This document shows positions 42,464 through 50,514 of a stretch of DNA of 64,000 nucleotides, in pieces. Location of the stretch: contig NZ_BCSX01000050.1 of the NCBI RefSeq assembly GCF_001570425.1, positions 1 to 64,000 on the forward strand, given 5' to 3'. Source of the DNA: Mycolicibacterium brisbanense. Its GTDB lineage: Bacteria; Actinomycetota; Actinomycetes; Mycobacteriales; Mycobacteriaceae. Under the pieces are notes generated by a model. That model saw nothing but the letters and a program-made list of their open reading frames with translations, did no database searches and was not told the origin of the DNA. The position numbers and the translations under genes were made by a program. Each line of letters begins with the position of its first letter. Position 1 is the stretch's first letter.

Positions 42464-44290
42464 ATGCCCGCAGCGACCATTCCGGGTTTGGACACCGCAC
42501 CGACCAAGCATGAGGGCCTACTGGCCTGGGTCCGTGAGGTGGCCGAACTGACGCAGCCCGACCGAGTGGCGTTCGCAGACGGGTCCGAGGAGGAGTTCAA
42601 CCGACTCGCCGCCCACCTGGTCGAAGCCGGCACCTTCCAGAAGCTCAACGAGAAGAAGCTGCCCAACTCCTACCTCGCCTTGTCGGATCCCTCCGACGTG
42701 GCCCGCGTCGAGTCCCGGACCTTCATCTGTTCCGAGCGTGAGATCGACGCCGGGCCGACCAACAACTGGATGGACCCGGCCGAGATGCGCGGCATCATGA
42801 CCGAGCTGTACCGGGGGTCGATGCGCGGCCGCACCATGTGGGTGGTGCCGTTCTGCATGGGCCCGCTGGATGCCGAGGATCCGAAGCTGGGTGTGGAGAT
42901 CACCGACTCGGAGTACGTCGTCGTCTCCATGCGCACCATGACCCGGATGGGCCAGGCCGCGCTGGACAAGCTCGGCGACGACCGCTTCTTCGTCAAGGCG
43001 CTGCACTCGCTCGGCGCACCGCTGGAGCCCGGTCAGGACGATGTGCCGTGGCCGTGCAACGACACCAAATACATCACCCACTTCCCCGAGACGCGGGAGA
43101 TCTGGAGCTACGGCTCGGGCTACGGCGGCAACGCGCTGCTGGGCAAGAAGTGCTACTCACTGCGCATCGCCTCGGCCATGGCCCACGACGAGGGCTGGCT
43201 CGCCGAGCACATGCTGATCCTCAAGCTGATCTCCCCGGAGAACAAGGCCTACTTCATCGCCGCGGCGTTCCCGTCGGCGTGCGGCAAGACCAACCTCGCG
43301 ATGCTGCAGCCGACCATCCCTGGCTGGCGCGCCGAGACCGTCGGTGACGACATCGCGTGGATGCGGTTCGGCAAGGACGGCCGCCTCTACGCCGTCAACC
43401 CCGAGTTCGGCTTCTTCGGTGTCGCGCCCGGCACCAACTGGTCGTCGAACCCGAACGCGATGAAGACCATCGAGGCAGGCAACACCGTCTTCACCAACGT
43501 CGCCAAGACCGACGACAACGAGGTCTGGTGGGAGGGTCTGGAAGGCGATCCCGATCACCTCATCGACTGGAAGGGCCACGACTGGTACCGCGAGTCGGAG
43601 GAAAAGGCGGCGCACCCGAACTCGCGTTACTGCACCCCGATCTCGCAGTGCCCGACGCTTGCGCCGGAATGGGACGACCCGCAGGGCGTGCCGATCTCGG
43701 CCATCCTGTTCGGCGGGCGCCGTAAGACCACGGTGCCCCTGATCACGCAGGCCCGCGACTGGCAGCACGGTGTGTTCATCGGCGCCACGCTGGGCTCCGA
43801 GCAGACCGCCGCCGCTGAGGGCAAGGTCGGCACGGTACGCCGCGACCCCATGGCCATGCTGCCGTTCCTGGGCTACAACGTCGGCGACTACTTCCAGCAC
43901 TGGATCAACATCGGCAAGAACGCCGACGAGTCGAAGATGCCCGCCGTGTTCTTCGTCAACTGGTTCCGCCGTGGCGAGGACGGCCGCTTCCTGTGGCCGG
44001 GCTTTGGCGAGAACAGCCGCGTGCTCAAGTGGGCCATCGAGCGCATCGAGCACCAGGCAGACGGCAAGAGCACCCCGATCGGCATCGTGCCGACAGCCTC
44101 CGACCTGGACCTGAGCGGCCTTGACGTGGACCCCGCCGACGTCGATGAGGCGCTGGCCGTCAATCCCGAGGAGTGGCGGGCCGAACTGCCGCAGATCGAG
44201 GAGTGGTTCGAGTTCGTGGGCGAGAAGCTGCCGACCGGGCTCAAGGACGAGTTCGACGCGCTCAAGCACCGTCTCGCCGAGGACGCCTAG
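42464..44290 (+). CDS. pckG: Phosphoenolpyruvate carboxykinase (GTP)
   Basis: The 608-residue GTP-type PEPCK interconverts oxaloacetate + GTP and PEP + GDP + CO2, essential for gluconeogenesis from lipids. Visible motifs are the P-loop AAFPSACGKTNLAML (about 266-280) with the catalytic cysteine, the oxaloacetate site YGGNALLGKKCYSLRIAS, and VFFVNWFRRGEDGRFLWPGFGENSRVLKW. ATG 42464 follows AGGAG by 6 nt. It corresponds to Rv0211. TAG is repeated twice shortly after the stop (around 44306 and 44314), and a strong terminator lies at 44369. Confidence 0.97.
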   Translation: MPAATIPGLDTAPTKHEGLLAWVREVAELTQPDRVAFADGSEEEFNRLAAHLVEAGTFQKLNEKKLPNSYLALSDPSDVARVESRTFICSEREIDAGPTNNWMDPAEMRGIMTELYRGSMRGRTMWVVPFCMGPLDAEDPKLGVEITDSEYVVVSMRTMTRMGQAALDKLGDDRFFVKALHSLGAPLEPGQDDVPWPCNDTKYITHFPETREIWSYGSGYGGNALLGKKCYSLRIASAMAHDEGWLAEHMLILKLISPENKAYFIAAAFPSACGKTNLAMLQPTIPGWRAETVGDDIAWMRFGKDGRLYAVNPEFGFFGVAPGTNWSSNPNAMKTIEAGNTVFTNVAKTDDNEVWWEGLEGDPDHLIDWKGHDWYRESEEKAAHPNSRYCTPISQCPTLAPEWDDPQGVPISAILFGGRRKTTVPLITQARDWQHGVFIGATLGSEQTAAAEGKVGTVRRDPMAMLPFLGYNVGDYFQHWINIGKNADESKMPAVFFVNWFRRGEDGRFLWPGFGENSRVLKWAIERIEHQADGKSTPIGIVPTASDLDLSGLDVDPADVDEALAVNPEEWRAELPQIEEWFEFVGEKLPTGLKDEFDALKHRLAEDA

Positions 44291-44318
44291 GCCCAGCGGG
44301 CCACCTAGGCACCTAGCA

Positions 44319-44368
44319 CCGCGAGCGTGCGTGTCTGCCCGTAGACACGCCGCAATATCTCAGCATTT
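44319..44368. repeat. Intergenic element (copy B), related to 8869-8933
   Basis: It starts with CCGCGAGCGTGC, followed by TGTCTGC, GACACGCCGCAA and CAGCATT in the same order as the minus strand of the element at 8869-8933. Its start can pair imperfectly with CGCACCCTCG at 44372. The two copies follow the 3' ends of unrelated genes (ilvD and pckG). Confidence 0.6.
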
Positions 44369-44400
44369 CGCGCACCCTCGTGACCTCACGAGGGTGCGCG
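44369..44400. terminator. Perfect 15-bp stem hairpin after pckG
   Basis: CGCGCACCCTCGTGA (44369-44383) and TCACGAGGGTGCGCG (44386-44400) are exact complements separated by CC and followed by TTTGC. This is the likely pckG terminator. Confidence 0.8.
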
Positions 44401-44427
44401 TTTGCATTGCCGGGCCCGCCGTCACGT

Positions 44428-44477
44428 GCGTAACGCAGTGGCGGCTTTCCGGCCGAATCCCCGCCCTGGCGTTACGC
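44428..44477. repeat. Imperfect 50-bp inverted repeat in the pckG-CaCA spacer
   Basis: GCGTAACGC and GGCGG (44428-44444) pair with CCGCC and GCGTTACGC (44461-44477) across a 3-nt internal mismatch. No gene is recognisable between 44401 and about 44760; this hairpin is the only clear structure there. Function unknown. Confidence 0.5.
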
Positions 44478-44769
44478 GCGCGGTGGCCGCGCCGGCAACC
44501 GCTGAAGCGTCCGGCAGCTTCCTCGTCAGCCCGCATCTCCCGGCGCGGCTGCGCGCGTCGCGGGCCACCCCTGTCGTCGGCCCGGTGCAGCTGTTGCGCC
44601 ACGTCGGCGCCGGTTGAGTCCCAGGATCCACACATCAGGATTGCCACACTCGATAGTTTGGCCGCACGAAAACTATTCTTCAGGATTCTGACCAGCAAAT
44701 TTGCGATGCCAGGACGCGAATATTCATAGATGCGCTACGTTGCTGGGTCGGTGGGCAAAGGGTAGCCTT

Positions 44770-44920
44770 CCTCGCAGCGAAGGGGAGTAGTTCCTGACCG
44801 TCGGCCTGGCCGGCGCGATGCGGATGGTCGACATGCTGGCGGCGAAGTCGCCCGGTCATCCACTGGAAGCGATATCCGGCGAGCGAGACCTTCGGCCGAC
44901 ATGACCGTGTCGGTCCGAGG
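44770..44920 (+). promoter_or_regulatory. yybP-ykoY-type (Mn2+) riboswitch
   Basis: The leader contains GAAGGGGAGTAG (44779-44790) and, about 95 nt later, AGCGAGACCTTC (44882-44893), the two conserved ends of yybP-ykoY RNAs. GAAGG pairs with CCTTC as P1. Between them are GTCGACATGCTGG and a CCGG-containing loop as in the family. A hairpin using TTCGGCCGACA (44891-44901) with TGTCGGTCCGA (44908-44918) would compete with P1 and may be the expression platform. The CaCA-family exporter starts at 44974. Confidence 0.8.
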
Positions 44921-44973
44921 TTTCGTCGTGCCGTCGATGAGGCCACGGGCCGCCCGAAGACTAAGGACTTCAC

Positions 44974-46218
44974 GTGACCCGCACGCACGGACGAACCCTC
45001 GCCCGGTCGCTGATCACCACAGCCCTGTTCATCGCGCCTGCCCTGGTCGTCAGGATCGTCGGGCTGCATCCCAACCCCGTCGTCGCTCTCGTGATCTACG
45101 GCGCGGCCGTGGTCGCCGCGAGCTTCCTGCTGGCATGGGCAGCCGAGGCCGCGCAGATCGACGTCTCCGGAGGCCTGGCCATCGCGGTGCTGGCGCTCAT
45201 CGCCGTGCTGCCCGAGTACGCCGTGGACCTCTATTACGCCTACACCGCAGGCCACAACCCGGACTATGTGCAGTTCGCCGCCGCCAACATGACGGGGTCC
45301 AACCGGCTGCTGATGGGTGTCGGCTGGCCGGTCGTGGTCTTGGTGGGCCTGTGGGTGGCTCGCAAGATGTCGGGTCGAAAGGCCGGATCGATGGCGCTCG
45401 ATCCGGGTAACCGCGTCGAGTTGGGATTCCTGCTGATCGCCGGTGTCGTCGCCTTCGTGATCCCGGTGACCGGGCAGATCCACCTCGTCCTCGGCGTCGC
45501 GCTGCTGGCCTGGTTCGGCTTCTACCTCTACAAGATGAGCCGCGGCGAGGTCGAGGAGCCGGATCTCATCGGCACCGCGGCCGCGCTCGGCGCGCTGTCG
45601 GTGCGGGCTCGCCGCTCGAGCGTTATGGCGCTGTTCGTCATCGCGGGCGGCGTGATCCTGATGTGCGCGGAACCGTTCGCCGAGAGCCTGATCGGCGCGG
45701 GCACCCAGCTCGGCATCGACCAGTTCCTGCTGGTCCAGTGGCTCGCGCCGCTGGCCTCGGAGGCCCCCGAGTTCATCATCGCGATCATCTTCGCCAGCCG
45801 CGGCAACGGCACCGCGGCCATCGCCACCCTGATCTCGTCGAAGGTCAACCAGTGGACGTTGCTGATGGGCTCGCTGCCCATCGCCTACATCGCCGGCGGG
45901 GGCGGCACCGCGCTGGTGCTCGACGGGCGGCAGGTGGAAGAGGTCCTGCTGACGGCCACCCAGACGATGATGGGTATCGCACTGATCCTGGCGCTGCGGT
46001 TCCACCGCTACACCGCGCTGGCGCTGCTTGCACTGTTCGTCGTGCAATTCCCGATCACCTCGACCGACGGCCGGCTGGTGCTGTGCGGCGTGTACGCGGT
46101 ACTGGCGCTGATCGGGTTCGTGGTCAATCGTCGCCATGTGGCGGTCACGCTGCGCGCGCCGTTCCGCTCGGCCGAGGTCGCCGACGACACAGCTGACGAG
46201 CCGGCGCTGGCGCGATAG
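44974..46218 (+). CDS. CaCA-family cation antiporter, probable Mn2+/Ca2+ exporter
   Basis: This 414-residue protein has about 11 membrane helices and two inverted sodium/calcium-exchanger repeats. Each has an acidic pore motif: AVLALIAVLPEYAVDLYYAYTAG...NMTGSN (about 69-112) and PLASEAPEFIIAIIFASRGNG...LISSKVNQ (about 259-292). The asparagine and glutamate residues would bind the cation. GTG 44974 follows AAGGA by 6 nt. A yybP-ykoY leader suggests induction by Mn2+, so manganese efflux is the best guess; the family also moves Ca2+. A 38-bp palindrome follows the stop. Confidence 0.85.
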   Translation: MTRTHGRTLARSLITTALFIAPALVVRIVGLHPNPVVALVIYGAAVVAASFLLAWAAEAAQIDVSGGLAIAVLALIAVLPEYAVDLYYAYTAGHNPDYVQFAAANMTGSNRLLMGVGWPVVVLVGLWVARKMSGRKAGSMALDPGNRVELGFLLIAGVVAFVIPVTGQIHLVLGVALLAWFGFYLYKMSRGEVEEPDLIGTAAALGALSVRARRSSVMALFVIAGGVILMCAEPFAESLIGAGTQLGIDQFLLVQWLAPLASEAPEFIIAIIFASRGNGTAAIATLISSKVNQWTLLMGSLPIAYIAGGGGTALVLDGRQVEEVLLTATQTMMGIALILALRFHRYTALALLALFVVQFPITSTDGRLVLCGVYAVLALIGFVVNRRHVAVTLRAPFRSAEVADDTADEPALAR

Positions 46219-46222
46219 CGAC

Positions 46223-46260
46223 AACCGGCACCACTTGACACCTGTCAAGTGGTGCCGGTT
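46223..46260. promoter_or_regulatory. Perfect 38-bp palindrome before the acyl-CoA synthetase
   Basis: Arms 46223-46240 and 46243-46260 (inner part CACTTGACA-CC-TGTCAAGTG) are perfect over 18 bp. It starts 5 bp after the CaCA stop and ends 10 bp before ATG 46271. It could terminate the first gene, be a repressor operator for the second, or both; it also contains a TTGACA -35-like hexamer. Confidence 0.65.
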
Positions 46261-46270
46261 ACAGTGCCTC

Positions 46271-47785
46271 ATGCAGATCCGCGAGCACGTCGGGACCAAT
46301 AAGCCGGCGATCATCCTCCACCCGTCGGGCACCGTCGTCACGTTCGACGAACTGGAGGCGCGCGCCAACCGGCTGGCGCACTACTTCCGTCAGCGCGGAC
46401 TGGTCGAGGGTGACGTGGTTGCGATCCTGATGGAGAACAACCAGCACATGCACGCCGTCATGTGGGCAGCCCGCCGGTCCGGCCTGTACTACGTGCCGAT
46501 CAACACCCATCTCACGGCAGCCGAGGCCGCCTACATCGTCGACAACAGCGGCGCCAAGGCCATCGTGGGCTCCGGTGCCCTCAAGGACGTCCTGAGTGGC
46601 CTGGACAAGGATCTGCCCAACGGCCTGCCGGACATCCTGCTCATTGCCGACGGCGAGTTGGACGGCTGGCAGTCCTATCCGGAATGCGTTGCGGACCAAC
46701 CCGGTACCCCCATCGATGACGAGATCGAGGGAGATCTGCTGCAGTATTCGTCGGGCACCACCGGTAGGCCGAAGGGTATCAAACGCGAACTCCCGCATCT
46801 CCCGCCGACAGCGGTGCCGGGCCTGATGGCCGGGCTGGTCGGATTCTGGATGACGCCGGATTCGGTGTACCTGAGCCCCGCGCCGCTTTATCACACCGCG
46901 CCGTCGGTGTGGTCGATGCAGGCGCAGGCCGCCGGCATCACCACCGTGGTGCTCGAGAAGTTCGACGCCGAGGGCACGCTCGACGCGATTCGACGGCACA
47001 AGGTGACGCACGGCCAGTTCGTCCCCGTGATGTTCACCCGGCTGCTGAAACTGCCTCAGAGCGTGCGTGATTCGTACGACGTGTCGAGCCTGCAGCGGGT
47101 CATGCACGCCGCGGCGCCGTGTCCGGTGGAGATCAAGAAACAGATGATCGACTGGTGGGGACCGATCGTCGACGAGTACTACGCCTCATCGGAAGCCATC
47201 GGCGCGACCCTGATCACCGCCGATGAATGGCTGGCGCACCCCGGTTCGGTCGGCCGGGCGATGACGGGCACAGTGCACATCCTCGACGAGAACGGCAACG
47301 AGCAGCCCGTGGGCCAGCCCGGCGAGATCTTCTTCGAGGGCGGTGCGGATTTCGAATACCTCAACGATTCGGAGAAGACCGCGTCCTCACGCGACGCGCA
47401 TGGCTGGAAAACCGTGGGGGACATCGGATATCTCGACGAGGACGGCTACCTGTACCTCACCGACCGCCGGCATCACATGATCATCTCCGGTGGGGTGAAC
47501 ATCTACCCCCAGGAAGCCGAGAACATGCTGGTGGTCCACCCCAAGGTGATGGACGCCGCGGTGTTCGGCGTCCCCGACGACGAGATGGGGCAAGCAGTCA
47601 AGGGCGTGGTGCAAACCGTCGATCCTGCCGATGCCACACCGGAGTTCGCCGACGAACTGCTGTCCTGGTTGCGCGGCCGGCTCTCGCATTACAAGTGCCC
47701 GCGGTCGATCTCGTTCGAGACTCAGTTGCCCCGCACCGATACGGGCAAGCTGTACAAGCAGGGACTGATCGAGAAGTATTCATGA
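46271..47785 (+). CDS. Acyl-CoA synthetase, FadD4-like
   Basis: This 504-residue ANL-superfamily ligase activates a carboxylate via an acyl-AMP to acyl-CoA. Motifs are the P-loop YSSGTTGRPKGIKRE (about 159-173), YYASSEAIGATLI, the hinge region GDIGYLDEDGYLYLTDRRHHMIISGGVNIYP, and the catalytic Lys in TDTGKLYKQGL near the C-terminus. The position after pckG fits fadD4 (Rv0214), but the fatty acid or aromatic substrate cannot be read from sequence. ATG 46271 lies just behind a palindrome, with no good Shine-Dalgarno, so the transcript may be nearly leaderless. The crotonase gene follows after 1 bp. Confidence 0.9.
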   Translation: MQIREHVGTNKPAIILHPSGTVVTFDELEARANRLAHYFRQRGLVEGDVVAILMENNQHMHAVMWAARRSGLYYVPINTHLTAAEAAYIVDNSGAKAIVGSGALKDVLSGLDKDLPNGLPDILLIADGELDGWQSYPECVADQPGTPIDDEIEGDLLQYSSGTTGRPKGIKRELPHLPPTAVPGLMAGLVGFWMTPDSVYLSPAPLYHTAPSVWSMQAQAAGITTVVLEKFDAEGTLDAIRRHKVTHGQFVPVMFTRLLKLPQSVRDSYDVSSLQRVMHAAAPCPVEIKKQMIDWWGPIVDEYYASSEAIGATLITADEWLAHPGSVGRAMTGTVHILDENGNEQPVGQPGEIFFEGGADFEYLNDSEKTASSRDAHGWKTVGDIGYLDEDGYLYLTDRRHHMIISGGVNIYPQEAENMLVVHPKVMDAAVFGVPDDEMGQAVKGVVQTVDPADATPEFADELLSWLRGRLSHYKCPRSISFETQLPRTDTGKLYKQGLIEKYS

Positions 47786-47786
47786 T

Positions 47787-48671
47787 GTGATCGAACTGCC
47801 GGGCGGGATCCGCGTCGCCGTCGAAAAGCCCAGTGACACCGCGGCGTTCACCCTCACCGAGGCCGCGACCGCGGACCGCCGTGCGGTGACGGTGGATTCG
47901 GTCGAGCAGACCCTGCGGGTGCTCGCCGAGCGGTGCGAACGCTGGCCGCTGGCGGCGGCGGTGTGCGACGACGTGCTGCGCTCTGTCGACGTCGCGGCAC
48001 CTGCGTTCGGCGGGCTGATCACCGAATCCCTGGCTTATTCGACGCTGCAGTCCGGGCCGGAATTCGCGCGCTGGCTGGCCGAGCGCGGTCCGGCGACGGT
48101 GCCTCTGCTGCCCGATCCGGTGCAAGCCGAGCGTGACGGCAACACGCTGCATATCCGGTTCAACCGTCCGCAGCGCCACAACGCCTTCTCCACCGACGCG
48201 CGGGCGGCGCTGCTGGAGGCGTTGGAGGTGGCCCGGCTCGACCTGTCGGTCGATGCGGTGGTGCTCAGCGGCAACGGCCGATCCTTCTGCAGCGGAGGCG
48301 ATCTCGCGGAATTCGGGTCGTTCGACGACCCTGCCACCGCGCATCTGGCCCGCACGCGGCACAGCCCGGCGCTGGTGCTCGACGAATTGACCGGACGCCT
48401 GGGCCGCCACTGCCGGGCGGACGTGCACGGTCAGGTGCTGGGCAGCGGTCTGGAGATGGCGGCGTTCTGCGGGTGGGTCAGTGCACACCCCCAGGCCACG
48501 CTGGGCCTACCGGAGTTGGCGCTGGGACTCATTCCCGGCGCGGGCGGCACCGTGAGCATCACGCGACGCATCGGCCGATGGCGCACTGCGTATCTGGTGC
48601 TCACCGGGCGCAGCATCGACGCCGCGACGGCGCTGGACTGGGGGCTGGTCGACGAGGTCGTCAGTCGGTGA
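47787..48671 (+). CDS. Enoyl-CoA hydratase/isomerase family protein with N-terminal extension
   Basis: This 294-residue protein has a crotonase fold beginning only at about residue 115 (GNTLHIRFNRPQRHNAFSTDARAALLEAL), with the oxyanion-hole motifs SFCSGGDLAEFG and GSGLEMAAFCG, and GLIPGAGGTVSITRRIG carrying a likely catalytic acidic neighbourhood. The first about 110 residues (GGIRVAVEKPS...ESLAYSTLQSG) are not a usual part of the family. GTG 47787 starts 1 bp after the synthetase stop, so both probably act on the same CoA ester. The 3' end overlaps the convergent nitroreductase-like gene by 11 bp. Confidence 0.87.
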   Translation: MIELPGGIRVAVEKPSDTAAFTLTEAATADRRAVTVDSVEQTLRVLAERCERWPLAAAVCDDVLRSVDVAAPAFGGLITESLAYSTLQSGPEFARWLAERGPATVPLLPDPVQAERDGNTLHIRFNRPQRHNAFSTDARAALLEALEVARLDLSVDAVVLSGNGRSFCSGGDLAEFGSFDDPATAHLARTRHSPALVLDELTGRLGRHCRADVHGQVLGSGLEMAAFCGWVSAHPQATLGLPELALGLIPGAGGTVSITRRIGRWRTAYLVLTGRSIDAATALDWGLVDEVVSR

Positions 48672-49077
48672 AGTCGATGCGCACCGAGACCGGCGTGGTC
48701 TCCAGGGCCTTGGCCACCCGCGCCCCGATCACGCCGAACTTGCGGCCCCGCGCCACGACATCGTCGTCCGGACGGAACTGGGCGACACCCGTACGCCACC
48801 GGTGTCCTTGTCGCAGGCGGACATTCGGGTTCGACGTGATGTTGCTACCCCAGCCGGAACGCGTTCCGTGCTGGCAGATCACCCACGCGCCGGTCGCGTC
48901 GAACTGCGCCGAGACTGGCACCCTGCGCAGCTGACCGGTCTTGCGGCCGATGGTCTCCAACTCCGACGCCAATGCGGTGCGCAACCCCAGTCGCGACAGC
49001 GCCGTAACGGCCGGGTTCAGAAGATGGCGTCCCAGCGCTCGCTCGCGACGGAACTTGTTCAGCGTCTTGTCGGTCAT
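48661..49077 (-). CDS. F420-dependent nitroreductase/quinone reductase-like protein (Ddn family)
   Basis: This 138-residue split-barrel protein of the DUF385/Ddn family shows the typical ETIGRKTGQLRRVPVSAQFDATGAWVI and SGWGSNITSNPNVRLRQGHRWRTGVA signatures for F420 binding. Family members reduce quinones or nitro compounds with F420H2. The start overlaps the upstream Old Yellow Enzyme gene by 4 bp, so the two flavin/deazaflavin reductases are made together. Confidence 0.87.
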   Translation of the reverse strand: MTDKTLNKFRRERALGRHLLNPAVTALSRLGLRTALASELETIGRKTGQLRRVPVSAQFDATGAWVICQHGTRSGWGSNITSNPNVRLRQGHRWRTGVAQFRPDDDVVARGRKFGVIGARVAKALETTPVSVRIDFTD

Positions 49078-50327
49078 GAGTTCCTCCGGGCGCGAAAGGC
49101 GTTGACTCCGTTGTTCTTGAGCAGCGCAACGGCGGTCGCGAGCGGGCCGATCGTGGGGTCGGGCTCACCGCCCGCGGCAAGCCGGTGCAACTGGGTCCCA
49201 TGCCATTGCAGCTCGAGTGCGCTGAGGAAAGTCTTGGCGCGCGCGGTATTCGTGATTCGGGCAGGCAGGGCCGGTGCGATGTCGGGCACGTGGAGGTGTG
49301 TCTGATGTGCCACCAGCAGGCTGTCGGCAGCGGCCGGGTTGACGGTGGTCGGCCTGCCCAGCCCGACCACGTCGCAGGCTCCTGAGCTGACGGCCTCGCT
49401 CATCGCCGCTCGCGTCCGGAAGCCGCCGGTCACCGCCAGCGGCACGCTACCCGCGAACTCCCGGGCGGCTCGGGCGTATTCGACGAAGTACGCCTCGCGC
49501 GCCGCGGTGGATGCGGACTGTATGACGGGCCGGCCTTCCATCGCAGGCGATTCGTATGTGCCGCCGCTGATTTCGATCAGATCGAGGTCTTCGGCGGCCA
49601 GCGCGGCGATGACGGCGCGGGACTCCTCTTCGGTGAATCCGCCCCGCTGGAAGTCCGCGGAGTTCAACTTGATGGCCACGGAGAAACCGGGACTGACCGC
49701 TGCGCGGGTCCGTCGCACCACTTCGAGTGCGAATCGCATGCGGCGCTCCGGGTCCCCACCCCAGCGATCTGTGCGCTGATTGGTGCGGGGCGACAGGAAT
49801 TGCGCGACGAGATATCCGTGCGCACCGTGGATCTGGACGCCGTCGAAACCGGCCGCATCCGCGATCGCGGCGGTGTGCGCGTACCGGTCGATCGTGGCCT
49901 CGATCTCATCGTCGGTCAGCGCACGGGGTGCCTGCCATCCGGGCACGCTCATGCGGACGGCTGACGGCGCCACCGGCTGCGACCGCGTGGCCAGCGGATT
50001 GGCTTGTCGCCCAGGGTGGTTCACCTGCATCCAGACCAGTCCGCCGCCGTCCTTGGTGGCCTTGGCCCAGCGGGACAGCCCGTCGAGGTGGCGGTCGTCC
50101 TCGACGACGACATTGCCCGGCTCGCCCAGGTGGTCGCGGTCGACCATCACGTTCCCGGTGATCACCAGGCCGAAGCCGCCGGTGCCCCAGCGCCGGAAGA
50201 GCTCGACCAGCCTCTGGTCCGGCCCGTGGTCGGGTGTGCCGAGGCCCTCGCTGAGAGCCGACTTCATCAGCCGGTTGCGCAGCACCTGGCCGCTGGCAAG
50301 CGGGAGCGGGTCGTGAAGGTCGGGCAT
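49074..50327 (-). CDS. NADH:flavin oxidoreductase, Old Yellow Enzyme family
   Basis: This 417-residue FMN TIM-barrel enzyme of the OYE family has motifs LVWMQVNHPGRQANP, FDGVQIHGAHGYLVAQFLSPRTNQRTDRWGG with the substrate-binding His pair, and VGLGRPTTVNPAAADSLL near the phosphate site. OYEs reduce activated C=C bonds or nitro groups. ATG 50327 (MPDLHDPLPL) follows AGGAG. A palindrome at 50371-50390, 44 bp upstream, is a probable TetR-type operator. Divergent from pucR across 187 bp. Confidence 0.92.
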   Translation of the reverse strand: MPDLHDPLPLASGQVLRNRLMKSALSEGLGTPDHGPDQRLVELFRRWGTGGFGLVITGNVMVDRDHLGEPGNVVVEDDRHLDGLSRWAKATKDGGGLVWMQVNHPGRQANPLATRSQPVAPSAVRMSVPGWQAPRALTDDEIEATIDRYAHTAAIADAAGFDGVQIHGAHGYLVAQFLSPRTNQRTDRWGGDPERRMRFALEVVRRTRAAVSPGFSVAIKLNSADFQRGGFTEEESRAVIAALAAEDLDLIEISGGTYESPAMEGRPVIQSASTAAREAYFVEYARAAREFAGSVPLAVTGGFRTRAAMSEAVSSGACDVVGLGRPTTVNPAAADSLLVAHQTHLHVPDIAPALPARITNTARAKTFLSALELQWHGTQLHRLAAGGEPDPTIGPLATAVALLKNNGVNAFRARRNS

Positions 50328-50370
50328 GTAGGTCTCCTGGGGGAAGTGCCGGGGATACCTCCGCGACGGT

Positions 50371-50390
50371 AGTACACCGATCGGTCTACT
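50371..50390. promoter_or_regulatory. 20-bp palindromic operator upstream of the OYE gene
   Basis: AGTACACCGATCGGTCTACT is palindromic except for one position in each arm, with core ACCGATCGGT. This form is typical for TetR-family repressors. No TetR gene is adjacent, so the cognate regulator is elsewhere. It shares ACCG-GGTCTA elements with the site at 63457-63472. Confidence 0.55.
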
Positions 50391-50514
50391 GCAATGTCCG
50401 GCAGGTGGCAGTCGGACGAGAGCGCTGCGCCAACTGTGTGCCAATACAGTTCACCGGCCGAGGTTCATGTCCTGAAATAAGGTCGGCGGTGCCGGCGGGC
50501 GATATATTCCAGCA

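Noticed and set aside
44402..44617. Small plus-strand frame of 71 codons after pckG
   Set aside because: TTG start with no Shine-Dalgarno, low-complexity Ala/Arg/Pro composition, overlaps a large inverted repeat; no support as a gene.
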